Positions 1 through 6,448 of a DNA stretch of 11,552 nucleotides are shown here, in pieces. A program made the translations under genes and the position numbers. Every line of letters starts with the position of its first letter. Position 1 is the first letter of the stretch. The notes under the pieces are model-generated. The model was not told the DNA's origin, searched no databases, and worked only from the letters and a program-made list of their open reading frames with translations. This stretch comes from Faecalibacterium sp. UBA7177 (lineage in GTDB: Bacteria > Bacillota > Clostridia > Oscillospirales > Ruminococcaceae). Location: contig DKVN01000171.1 in NCBI GenBank assembly GCA_002491225.1, forward strand, positions 2,043 to 13,594, read 5' to 3'.

Positions 1-956
1 GGGCCCCCCGCCGTGGCAGCCGCCGCACCGGGCGCGGACACAGGCTCAGGCTCGGACGCAAACCCGGCCGCGGGCACAGAGGCCGAAGCCGCCGCAGCGC
101 CGCCCGCCGGCCGCCGCAGCGCAAAATACCCCAGCACCGCCAGATCCGCCGCCACAAAAAAGAGCGCACTGTTCTTGATGACCGCCAGCAGCACCAGCGG
201 GCCCGCCGCGGCCCATGCCGCCTTTTTCGGCTGGCGCGGCCCGTAATACCCGATGACCGCCAGCGCCCCCGCCGCCTGCACGGCGAGCAGCGCGTCGACC
301 CGCAGGTCCACCGGGGGGATATCCCCCACCAGCAAAAACACCCCCGCCGCCAGCACCAGCAGCCCGCCGCAGAGCGGCACGGCCGCCCCTTTGCCTTTGG
401 CGCGCCGGGGCAAAAAGGCGGTCAGCGCAAACAGCCCGGCCAGCAGCAGCAGCCCCTGGGCGTAGACCATCATGCCGTCCGATACCCCGACACAGCCGCA
501 GAAATACTTGATCCAGGCCGCGCTGCCGGGCGGGTAGGAGGTGAACTCGATGGCGGTGTTCTGGGCGTTGGGCAACCGCCCAAACCGCAGCATGGTCTTG
601 GCCATCACCGCCCAGTGGGACATATTGTCGTACCCGGCGATCACCCCGCCCCGGGTGAGCAGCAGCAGCCAGCCCGCCGCCGCCCCAAAGCCGAGGGTGC
701 GCAGGCGGGCAAAGGGCGCAAAGGCGGCGCGGCAGCGCACCGTGTACCAGCCGGCGAGCAGCAGCCCCCCGGCCCAGAGCAGCGCCTCGGCGGGCGCATA
801 GAGGTTGAGCAGCCCCGCCGCAAACTGCGCCGCGCCCACCCCGGAGACAAACAGAAAGGGGCAGAACTCGGCCCTGAGCGAAAAGCGCCGGGCCAGCAAG
901 GCGCACCAGCCCGCCGCCGACAGCACAAAGAGGCCCAGCCGGATCAAGCTAAGCAT
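1..956 (-). CDS. Polytopic membrane protein, GT-C-like glycosyltransferase candidate (3' end cut by window edge)
   Basis: The frame stays open from an ATG at 956 to the left edge (318 codons seen, no stop), so the gene is partial. Its product is strongly hydrophobic, with about 7 to 8 likely membrane segments (for example residues 4-20, 36-52, 57-72, 88-101, 165-182, 194-211, 222-237, 252-281). Between two of these lies YDNMSHWAVMAKTM (109-122), followed by SYPPGSA (140-146). From memory, a D-x-x-SHW-x-x-x-x-K-x-M loop followed by a YPPG loop occurs in uncharacterised GT-C-like membrane proteins of Firmicutes polysaccharide loci, with an acidic residue (here D110) in the first loop. Residues 283-318 are an Ala/Pro/Gly/Ser-rich tract. 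The start is fixed by GGAGGTGA six bases upstream, which overlaps the polymerase stop. It may transfer a sugar from a lipid-phosphate donor outside the membrane; substrate unknown. Membrane protein is near certain, GT-C role moderate. Confidence 0.72.
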   Translation of the reverse strand, partial: MLSLIRLGLFVLSAAGWCALLARRFSLRAEFCPFLFVSGVGAAQFAAGLLNLYAPAEALLWAGGLLLAGWYTVRCRAAFAPFARLRTLGFGAAAGWLLLLTRGGVIAGYDNMSHWAVMAKTMLRFGRLPNAQNTAIEFTSYPPGSAAWIKYFCGCVGVSDGMMVYAQGLLLLAGLFALTAFLPRRAKGKGAAVPLCGGLLVLAAGVFLLVGDIPPVDLRVDALLAVQAAGALAVIGYYGPRQPKKAAWAAAGPLVLLAVIKNSALFFVAADLAVLGYFALRRPAGGAAAASASVPAAGFASEPEPVSAPGAAAATAGG

Positions 957-962
957 CCCCGC

Positions 963-971
963 TCACCTCCC
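963..971 (-). promoter_or_regulatory. Ribosome binding site of the left-edge membrane protein, overlapping the upstream stop codon
   Basis: Read on the minus strand this is GGGAGGTGA, a near-perfect Shine-Dalgarno sequence six bases before the ATG at 956. Its last three bases are the TGA stop of the polymerase gene. The two genes should therefore be translationally coupled. It supports the ATG at 956 as the start. Confidence 0.75.
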
Positions 972-2351
972 AAACCGTTTGCGGCCTGCGCCGCCATACC
1001 GGCGCGCGCCGCCGCCCCAGCCGCCGCCGAGGCCCCCCGGCCCGCGCACCCCCAGCCGGTGGGGGCGGTTCAGGGTGAGCGGTTGGGCGGTGCCGCCGAA
1101 CATCGCGTTGGCCGCCAGCAGGATGAGCAGGTTCGGGTAGACCACCCGCTCGGTAAAGGCGTAGGCCAGCCAGCCCAGGGCGCAGGCCAGCAGGATGCCG
1201 TCCCACCCGCCGCTGCGGGCCAGCCGCCAGCACAGCAGCGCGCCGCCCAGCACCAGCAGCGCCACAAAAAACGGCCCGCAGAGGAAAAAGTAGTAGACAT
1301 AGCTGTTGTCCACCGCATAAAACCCCCGGGTGGTAAACGGCTGGCCGAGCCAGGCCCAGTGGGTAAAGGGGTTGTTGAAGAGGGAATTCCAGGCCAGCCG
1401 GATGCGGCCGCTGAGCAGGCTGTCCAGCCGGGTGATCAGGCCGCCGTCCTGCCGGTAGAGGCAGGCCAGCAAAAAGCTGAGAGCGCACAAAAGCGGCGCG
1501 GCCGCGGCGGCCAGCGCCGCCGCCCAGCGGCTTTCGGGCAGGCGGGGCAGCGCCCGGAAGAGGAGCGCCGCCGCCAGCGTGATGACACAGAGCAGCTCGG
1601 CCGAGCGGCTGTTGGGCACAAGGTCGATAAAGGCCACCGCCCCCAGCACCAGCAGCACATCCCACCAGCGCAGCCGCCGCCAGCGCACACAGAGGTAGAG
1701 CAGCGCCACCGAGGCCACCGCGACGCCGCAGCCGTTGTAGCTGCCGTAGCCCAGCGCCATGCGCAGACGCGCGCGGCCGGTGTCAAAGGTGGTGGTCATA
1801 TTGTCCCGCAGCCCCGCAAGGGCCTGGCCCGCCGTGAGGGCAAAATCCAGCGCCTGGGCCGCCAGCATGCTGCACAGGTCCGCAAAGAGGTTGGTGCCCT
1901 TTACGGCAAACAGCAGCAGCAGCGCATCCCCAAGCGGGCTGTAGCCGGACACCGCGGCCATCCAGGCCCAGAACGCCGCCGCCAGCCCGCCCAGCAGAAT
2001 CTGCCGCCCGGACCAGCGGGTGAGGCAGAAGATCTTGCCCAGCACCAGCCCGGCCAGCACAAGGCTGCGCAGGGTGGCAACGGCGGTGGGCACCCCGGCC
2101 GGGGCCCAGAGCTCGACGAAGAGGGTCAGCGCCGCGGTGCCCCACCAGAGCACCGCGATGCAGCAGAAAACCGGGGTGGCCAGCGCCCCGCGTACTTCGC
2201 CGAGCGCGTCGGTGAGCAGCCAGTGTTCTTCGTTCCACACCGCCCGCAGCCGCATGGCGGTGGGCCCGGGCTGCAGTCCAAAACGGATCAGCAGCTGCAG
2301 CAGGCCCAGCACCGGCGCGGCAAGGCAGAACAGATGAAAGGTATTTTGCAT
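963..2351 (-). CDS. Wzy-like polysaccharide polymerase / O-antigen ligase-type membrane protein
   Basis: The 462-residue product is almost entirely hydrophobic, with about 10 to 12 membrane segments, the usual size and build of Wzy polymerases, which join lipid-linked repeat units at the outer face of the membrane. Family-like features are GYGSYNGCG (201-209), N247-S248-R249-S250 followed by a membrane segment, a large loop with SGRIRLAWNSLF (314-325... beginning after L313), and DNSYVYYFF (348-356) leading into the next segment. Wzy proteins diverge too much for certainty, so the call rests on topology, these loop motifs and position in the cluster. An ATG nine codons upstream (2378) is in frame, but the ATG at 2351 has AAAAAGGAG six bases before it and is preferred. 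The last 30 or so residues (from 433) are Gly/Arg-rich and look unstructured. The stop lies six bases from the next gene. Confidence 0.68.
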   Translation of the reverse strand: MQNTFHLFCLAAPVLGLLQLLIRFGLQPGPTAMRLRAVWNEEHWLLTDALGEVRGALATPVFCCIAVLWWGTAALTLFVELWAPAGVPTAVATLRSLVLAGLVLGKIFCLTRWSGRQILLGGLAAAFWAWMAAVSGYSPLGDALLLLFAVKGTNLFADLCSMLAAQALDFALTAGQALAGLRDNMTTTFDTGRARLRMALGYGSYNGCGVAVASVALLYLCVRWRRLRWWDVLLVLGAVAFIDLVPNSRSAELLCVITLAAALLFRALPRLPESRWAAALAAAAAPLLCALSFLLACLYRQDGGLITRLDSLLSGRIRLAWNSLFNNPFTHWAWLGQPFTTRGFYAVDNSYVYYFFLCGPFFVALLVLGGALLCWRLARSGGWDGILLACALGWLAYAFTERVVYPNLLILLAANAMFGGTAQPLTLNRPHRLGVRGPGGLGGGWGGGARRYGGAGRKRFGR

Positions 2352-2357
2352 GAAAGG

Positions 2358-2366
2358 CTCCTTTTT
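2358..2366 (-). promoter_or_regulatory. Ribosome binding site fixing the polymerase start
   Basis: The minus strand reads AAAAAGGAG here, six bases before the ATG at 2351. An alternative in-frame ATG at 2378 would place this Shine-Dalgarno inside the gene, so the shorter product is preferred. Confidence 0.7.
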
Positions 2367-2426
2367 CGGGCGGGTCAACCCGCGCAGCGCGCGGCCGGGC
2401 GTTGCGGCGCGCGCGGCGGCGGCCGG
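2367..2426 (-). other. GC-rich spacer with short hairpins between fusion gene and polymerase gene
   Basis: The 75-base spacer (2352-2426) is nearly all G and C upstream of the polymerase ribosome binding site. It can form GCGGG/CCCGC (2370-2374 with 2379-2383, four-base loop) or, overlapping it, CCGCGC/GCGCGG (2380-2385 with 2389-2394, three-base loop). The two are mutually exclusive. Neither is followed by a T run on the sense strand, so this is not a convincing terminator. It may damp read-through or set the level of polymerase translation; that is inference only. Confidence 0.3.
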
Positions 2427-4061
2427 TTACGCGCTGTACTTGCGGACGATCGCCTGCATGGCGGCGAACTGCTCCTCCATCTCAGCCACTAACTTGAACT
2501 GGGTGCGGGCCCGCACCAGGTTGTGGGTGGGGTACTGGGTCTTGAAGTAGACATCCCCCTGCAGATAGTCGGTCAAAAAGCGGGTGCCGCACTCGAGGGT
2601 CATCAGCTTGGCGCCCCAGGCCAGCGATTCCTTCTCGGCCTCGGTCAGCACGTCCCCGGCCGTTTCCAGATAGCCTCTGGTGTAGAGCTCGAAGAGCGAG
2701 AGGTCAAAGTGCACCTTGTCGAGATCCCTTTCGTCCTCGGCGGCGGTGGAGGCCCCGAAGCGGATTGAGTCGCCATAGTCGTTGGCGGCAAGGCCGGGCA
2801 TGATGGTGTCGAGGTCGATCACACAGATGCCCTCGCCGGTGGCCCCGTCAAAGAGGATGTTGTTGAGCTTGGTGTCGTTGTGGGTCACCCGCAGCGGCAG
2901 CTGCCCGCTGTGCAGCTGCTGCATCAGGTGGCCGCAGTCATCCCTGTGGGCCTCGACAAAGGCGATCTCGGGCCTGCAGCTGCGGGCGCGGTCCCGCACG
3001 TCCCGGTGCAGGGCGCGCTCAAAATCGGCATAGCGGTGCTCGGTATCGTGAAAGTGCGGGATGGTCTCGTGCAGGGTGTCGGCGGGGTAGTCCCCCAGCT
3101 GCTTGAGGAACCGCCCAAAGCTGCGGGCCGACTGGTAGAACTGCTCCGGCCGCTCGACCGCCTGATAGCAGACCGAGTCCGGGATATAGTTGTAGCAGCG
3201 CCAGGGCAGGCCCTTGGCGTCCTCGTAGTAATTCTCCCCCGCGCGGGTCTTGATATAGCTCAGGGTGCCGCGGTCGGGGTCGCCGCCCGCCGCGCGGATG
3301 CTCTGGCGCAGGTACTCGGTGATGCCAAAGATGTTCTCCATGACATGCGCCGGGTTCTTAAAGACGTACTTGTTCACCCGCTGCAGCACATAGGCCAGCT
3401 CCTCCTCGCCGCTCTCGGCGGGCATATACACGGCATAGGTCTCGTTGATGTGCCCCGCCCCAAACGGCTTGACATAGCTGCACCGGTTGCCGAAGCCGAA
3501 GGCATAGAGCGCGTCCACCAGCTCGCGGCTGTCCGCCCCGTCGATGCGGCGGCGGGCGGCGAAGATCACCTCTCCCGCCTCCACCCGGCGCTGGGGCTCG
3601 ATCTGGCAGTTGGCCTTGACCACGCTGCCCAGGCCGATGTGCGCGCCGTCCCCCACCGTGCTGTCATGGTCGACGATCGCGCCGCTGTTGACCAGCACCC
3701 CCATGCCCAGCTGCACATGGGTGTTGACGACCGCCCGCTGCATGACAAAGCAGCCCGGCCCCATGCCGGCCGAGGGGCTGACGACGGCGGAGGGGTGGAC
3801 GATCGAGGGCACCCCATACCCGGCGGCCAGCAGCTCCTTCGTCCATTTCAGGCGCTGGCCGTTGTCGCCCAGGGCCGCCACGGCGCAGCGGTACTCGCCC
3901 ACCAGGCCGGGATGGTCGACGCATTTGCCGACGACCCGGCTGTCCTTGGCCGCGTCGTCCAAAAAGGCGATCCGGTCATATTGGCCGGTCAGCCGGGCGG
4001 TCTCGTAGACCATCTGCCCAAAGCCGCCCGCGCCGAGGATCAAGAGACTGCGTTCGCTCAT
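2427..4061 (-). CDS. Fusion protein: NeuD/PglD-like acyltransferase domain plus NahK-like (APH-fold) sugar-1-kinase domain
   Basis: The 544-residue product has two domains. Residues 1-175 resemble the NeuD/PglD sugar O/N-acyltransferase family: a nucleotide-sugar-binding Rossmann start (GAGGFGQ, 10-16), then a left-handed beta-helix of hexapeptide-type repeats (about 85-165), with a DHD (131-133) whose H132 matches the family's catalytic-base position. Residues 190-544 resemble N-acetylhexosamine 1-kinase (NahK) and the aminoglycoside phosphotransferase fold: VKPFGAGHINETY (197-209), LQRVNKYVF (226-234), catalytic-loop HNDTKLNN (394-401, D396 the presumed base) and metal-binding IDLDT (415-419). 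This part is about 355 residues, close to stand-alone NahK from memory. NahK makes N-acetylhexosamine-1-phosphate from free sugar and ATP; the substrate here is unknown. The family is often misannotated as mucin desulfatase. A start 40 codons upstream (4181) is possible, but it overlaps manC and reads through an A-rich repeat; the ATG at 4061 follows AAGGAGG by nine bases. Confidence 0.82.
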   Translation of the reverse strand: MSERSLLILGAGGFGQMVYETARLTGQYDRIAFLDDAAKDSRVVGKCVDHPGLVGEYRCAVAALGDNGQRLKWTKELLAAGYGVPSIVHPSAVVSPSAGMGPGCFVMQRAVVNTHVQLGMGVLVNSGAIVDHDSTVGDGAHIGLGSVVKANCQIEPQRRVEAGEVIFAARRRIDGADSRELVDALYAFGFGNRCSYVKPFGAGHINETYAVYMPAESGEEELAYVLQRVNKYVFKNPAHVMENIFGITEYLRQSIRAAGGDPDRGTLSYIKTRAGENYYEDAKGLPWRCYNYIPDSVCYQAVERPEQFYQSARSFGRFLKQLGDYPADTLHETIPHFHDTEHRYADFERALHRDVRDRARSCRPEIAFVEAHRDDCGHLMQQLHSGQLPLRVTHNDTKLNNILFDGATGEGICVIDLDTIMPGLAANDYGDSIRFGASTAAEDERDLDKVHFDLSLFELYTRGYLETAGDVLTEAEKESLAWGAKLMTLECGTRFLTDYLQGDVYFKTQYPTHNLVRARTQFKLVAEMEEQFAAMQAIVRKYSA

Positions 4062-4129
4062 AGGAAAGGGCCTCCTTGCTTCTTGCTGTGCATTTTTGCT
4101 GCATTTTTTGCTGTGCTTTTTTGCTGCAT
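4058..4129 (-). CDS. Possible 23-codon leader ORF overlapping the fusion gene start
   Basis: An ATG at 4129 opens a 23-residue frame rich in Lys, Gln and Ala. Its TGA overlaps the fusion gene's ATG in an ATGA arrangement. It has no recognisable Shine-Dalgarno and is built largely from the A-rich tandem repeat, so it may be accidental. If translated, it would couple ribosomes into the downstream start. The overlap is seen directly; translation is speculation. Confidence 0.18.
   Translation of the reverse strand: MQQKSTAKNAAKMHSKKQGGPFL
4071..4077 (-). promoter_or_regulatory. Ribosome binding site fixing the fusion gene start
   Basis: AAGGAGG on the minus strand, nine bases before the ATG at 4061. 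This near-consensus site decides against the longer reading that starts at 4181 inside manC. Confidence 0.8.
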
Positions 4130-4132
4130 TTT
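4083..4132 (-). repeat. Two-copy 25-bp A-rich tandem repeat in the manC-fusion gene spacer
   Basis: Two 25-bp units (4083-4107 and 4108-4132) differ at a single position (A at 4092, T at 4117). Each contains two smaller GCA(C)AGCAAAAA-like units of 12 to 13 bp, with a degenerate fifth piece at 4132-4137. On the sense strand the tract is A-rich in an otherwise very GC-rich window. It lies just upstream of the fusion gene's ribosome binding site, where A-rich sequence can favour translation and homopolymer runs can slip. Confidence 0.8.
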
Positions 4133-4158
4133 TGCCGTATTGCCGCCGCGCGGCCGTC

Positions 4159-5496
4159 TCAAAACTGCTGGATGTCGTCATCCTCGATGGCGCGGCCCAG
4201 CTGGGTCTCGATCAGGGCCATGTCGGTCTCGGCCCGCAGGGTGTGGCGCGCCCCTGCTGGCAGCTGCACCACCGCGCCGGGGCCCAGCGGGATGGACGCC
4301 CCGTCCACCGTAGCCTCGCCCTCGCCCGAGAGCACCGTCCACACCTCGCTGCGCCCGTGGTGGCAGTGGTAGCTCATCTGCCGCCCGGCCCAGACCGTGA
4401 GATGCACGGTCATCGAGTGGGCGTCCTCGTGCAGCACCCGGAAGCAGCCCCAGGATTTTTCCTCATACATCACCCGCTGGTGCAGCGCGTCCACATAGGG
4501 CTTGATAAAGCTGGAGGCGTGCTTGTCGCTGACCAGGATGCCGTCCGGCCCGGCGGCCACGATCATATCCCGCGCGCCCATCACCAGCAGCGGCTGCTCC
4601 AGCTCGTTGACCGCGTTGACGTTCTCGCACCCCTCGCCCAGCACCACGTTGCCTAAGGTAGGCCCTGCCATCTCCTCCGCGAGGGTGTTCCAGGTGCCGA
4701 CATCCTTCCAGCTGCCGTCAAACCGGATGCAGCCCACCGAGCGCTCCCGCTCGGCCACCGCGTAGTCAAAGCTGATCTTCGGCAGCGCCTCGTACTGCTC
4801 GTACACCTCCCGGTACTGCGCGGTGGGCAGATACCGGGCCAGAATGTCCAAAAGGTACCCCAGCCGGAAGCCAAAAACCCCGCAGTTCCAGAGCGCCCCT
4901 TCGGCGATATACTCCGCCGCCTGCTGCTCGGTGGGCTTTTCGCGGAACCAGACCACCGGGCGCAGGTCAGTTTCGGCGTCCAACCCGGCGGCAGGCCCGC
5001 CCGGCAGAAAATACCCGTACTTGGCGCTGGGGTAGGTGGGGGCCACCCCCATCAGCACCAACCGGGCGAAATCGCTCTCGACCGCCGCCTCCAGCCGCTT
5101 GAGGGCGGCAAAGTAGTCCGGCTCGACAAAGGGGTCGATGGGGCAGACGATGACCGGCTGCTCCCGGCCCACCCCCTGCTCGCTGGCAAGGTAGGCCGCC
5201 GCCAGCGCGATGGCGGGGAAGGTATCCCGCCGGGAGGGCTCACAGCAAACCGAGACCCCCGCCCCGTCCGGCCCGGCCAGCTGGTTGAGGATGGCGCTCT
5301 TCTGCGCCTCGCCGGTGGTGATGGTGACAGCGGCGTCCGGGCAGGCCGCGCGCAGCTGCCGCAGCACCCGCTGGGCCATCGACTCGTACTCCCCCGCCCC
5401 GTTCTGGAACAGCTTGAGGAACTGCTTGGAGCGCACGTCGTTCGAGAGCGGCCAGAGCCGCTTGCCGCTGCCGCCGGAAAGCAGGATCAGATTCAT
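4159..5496 (-). CDS. manC: Mannose-1-phosphate guanylyltransferase (GDP-mannose pyrophosphorylase) with C-terminal cupin domain
   Basis: It catalyses mannose-1-phosphate + GTP to GDP-mannose, the precursor for the Gmd and Fcl steps upstream in the cluster. The nucleotidyltransferase signature GGSGKRLWPLS is at 8-18. FREKP (184-188) stands where the family's FVEKP sugar-phosphate motif is expected. WNCGVFGF (203-210) and DVGTWN (265-270) are further family blocks. From about 345 a cupin-type domain follows, with HCHHGRSEVWTVLSG (377-391) and a C-terminal QLG...EDDDI ending. This is the arrangement of type II (PMI/GMP-like) enzymes; at 445 residues it is slightly shorter than the 460-480 typical of bifunctional members, so isomerase activity is uncertain. 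The ATG lies four bases after the fcl stop, with GGAGAGGTGA overlapping that stop, implying translational coupling. Function of the N-terminal domain is very likely; PMI activity is unproven. Confidence 0.93.
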   Translation of the reverse strand: MNLILLSGGSGKRLWPLSNDVRSKQFLKLFQNGAGEYESMAQRVLRQLRAACPDAAVTITTGEAQKSAILNQLAGPDGAGVSVCCEPSRRDTFPAIALAAAYLASEQGVGREQPVIVCPIDPFVEPDYFAALKRLEAAVESDFARLVLMGVAPTYPSAKYGYFLPGGPAAGLDAETDLRPVVWFREKPTEQQAAEYIAEGALWNCGVFGFRLGYLLDILARYLPTAQYREVYEQYEALPKISFDYAVAERERSVGCIRFDGSWKDVGTWNTLAEEMAGPTLGNVVLGEGCENVNAVNELEQPLLVMGARDMIVAAGPDGILVSDKHASSFIKPYVDALHQRVMYEEKSWGCFRVLHEDAHSMTVHLTVWAGRQMSYHCHHGRSEVWTVLSGEGEATVDGASIPLGPGAVVQLPAGARHTLRAETDMALIETQLGRAIEDDDIQQF

Positions 5497-5500
5497 CGGC

Positions 5501-5510
5501 TCACCTCTCC
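5501..5510 (-). promoter_or_regulatory. Ribosome binding site of manC overlapping the fcl stop codon
   Basis: GGAGAGGTGA on the minus strand ends in the fcl TGA and sits four bases before the manC ATG. It repeats the design at the polymerase/left-edge gene junction and supports coupled translation of fcl and manC. Confidence 0.65.
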
Positions 5511-6448
5511 GTCCGCATCGGGCTGTGCAGAAAATCCTCGTAGGTCAGCCGGATGCCGTCCTCGAGCTCGGTGGTGTAGTGCCAGCCCAGCGCATTCAGC
5601 TTCGAGACGTCGAGCAGCTTGCGGGGGGTGCCGTCCGGCTTTGAGGGGTCCCACTCGATCCGGCCGGTGTAGCCCACCACCTTTGCCACCAGCTCGGTCA
5701 GCGCGCGGATGGAGAGCTCCTTGCCGGTGCCGAGGTTGACCGTCTCGGCCCCGGAGTAGGTGTTCATCAGATAGAGGCAGGCGTCGGCAAGGTCCTCGAC
5801 ATACAAAAACTCCCGCAGCGGCGCGCCGGTGCCCCAGCAGGTCACCGTCTCGATCCCCGCCTCCTTTGCCTCGTGGAACCGCCGGATCAGGGCCGGCAGC
5901 ACATGGCTGTGGGTGGGGTGGTAGTTGTCGCCCGGGCCGTAAAGGTTGGTGGGCATCACGCTGATATAGTCGGCCCCGCACTGGCGGCGCAGATACTCGC
6001 AGTATTTCAGCCCGCTGATCTTGGCCAGGGCGTAGCCCTCGTTGGTCTGCTCGAGGCTGCTGGTGAGCAGGCAGCTCTCGGGCATCGGCTGGGGGGCCAG
6101 CCGGGGGTAGATGCAGGAGGAGCCCAAAAACAGCAGCTTTTTGCAGCCGTTCTGCCAGGCGGCGCGGATCACATTCATCTCCACCATCATGTTCTCATAG
6201 AGGAAATCCGCCGGGGCCTCACTGTTCGCCACGATGCCTCCCACCTTGGAGGCGGCCAGGAAGACATAGTCCGGCTTTTCGGCGGCAAAAAACGCCTCCA
6301 CATCAGCCTGACGGCAGAGATCCAGCTCGGCCCGGGTGCGGGTGATGATGGTCTGGTAACCGGCCTTGTGCAGCGCGCGCACCAGCGCCCCGCCCACCAT
6401 GCCGCGGTGCCCGGCGACATAGATTTTTGCGTCTTTCTCCATAGCCAT
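5501..6448 (-). CDS. fcl: GDP-L-fucose synthase (GDP-4-keto-6-deoxy-D-mannose 3,5-epimerase/4-reductase)
   Basis: It converts the Gmd product to GDP-L-fucose with NADPH, in the cytoplasm. The 315-residue length matches the family. The Rossmann glycine motif GHRGMVGG is at 13-20. SSCIYP (110-115) carries the catalytic Cys (C112). GYALAKISG (138-146) supplies the Y139/K143 pair of the short-chain dehydrogenase type, and HSHVLPALIRRF (180-191) supplies the expected His (H182). PTNLYGPGDN (166-175) and LREFLYVEDLADA (211-223) are also characteristic. Numbering against E. coli Fcl (C109, Y136, K140, H179) is from memory and is offset by three throughout. The first ATG (6448) is preferred over one two codons later (6442) because GGAGG lies nine bases before it. 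It sits 84 bases downstream of gmd and is coupled to manC. Confidence 0.95.
   Translation of the reverse strand: MAMEKDAKIYVAGHRGMVGGALVRALHKAGYQTIITRTRAELDLCRQADVEAFFAAEKPDYVFLAASKVGGIVANSEAPADFLYENMMVEMNVIRAAWQNGCKKLLFLGSSCIYPRLAPQPMPESCLLTSSLEQTNEGYALAKISGLKYCEYLRRQCGADYISVMPTNLYGPGDNYHPTHSHVLPALIRRFHEAKEAGIETVTCWGTGAPLREFLYVEDLADACLYLMNTYSGAETVNLGTGKELSIRALTELVAKVVGYTGRIEWDPSKPDGTPRKLLDVSKLNALGWHYTTELEDGIRLTYEDFLHSPMRTER

Noticed and set aside
46..906. Minus-strand open frame of 286 codons near the left edge
   Set aside because: It is out of frame with the membrane protein that starts at 956. The latter has a strong ribosome binding site, membrane segments and family-like motifs, while this frame is Ala/Gly/Arg-rich noise.
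615..2492. Very long plus-strand open frame (625 codons) opposite the polymerase and left-edge genes
   Set aside because: The product is Gln/Arg/Ala/Pro-rich with no fold, domain or ribosome binding site. It is the antisense shadow of GC-rich minus-strand genes, where stop codons are rare.
4083..4132. CRISPR-like array
   Set aside because: The units are adjacent with no spacers, only two copies, and A-rich; it is a simple tandem repeat.
4145..4154. GCCGCGCGGC palindrome just after manC, considered as a terminator
   Set aside because: It is self-complementary without a loop and no T run follows on the sense strand.
2880..4313. Plus-strand open frame of 477 codons opposite the fusion gene
   Set aside because: It is antisense to a gene with clear domains and crosses a gene boundary and the tandem repeat; no protein family is recognisable.
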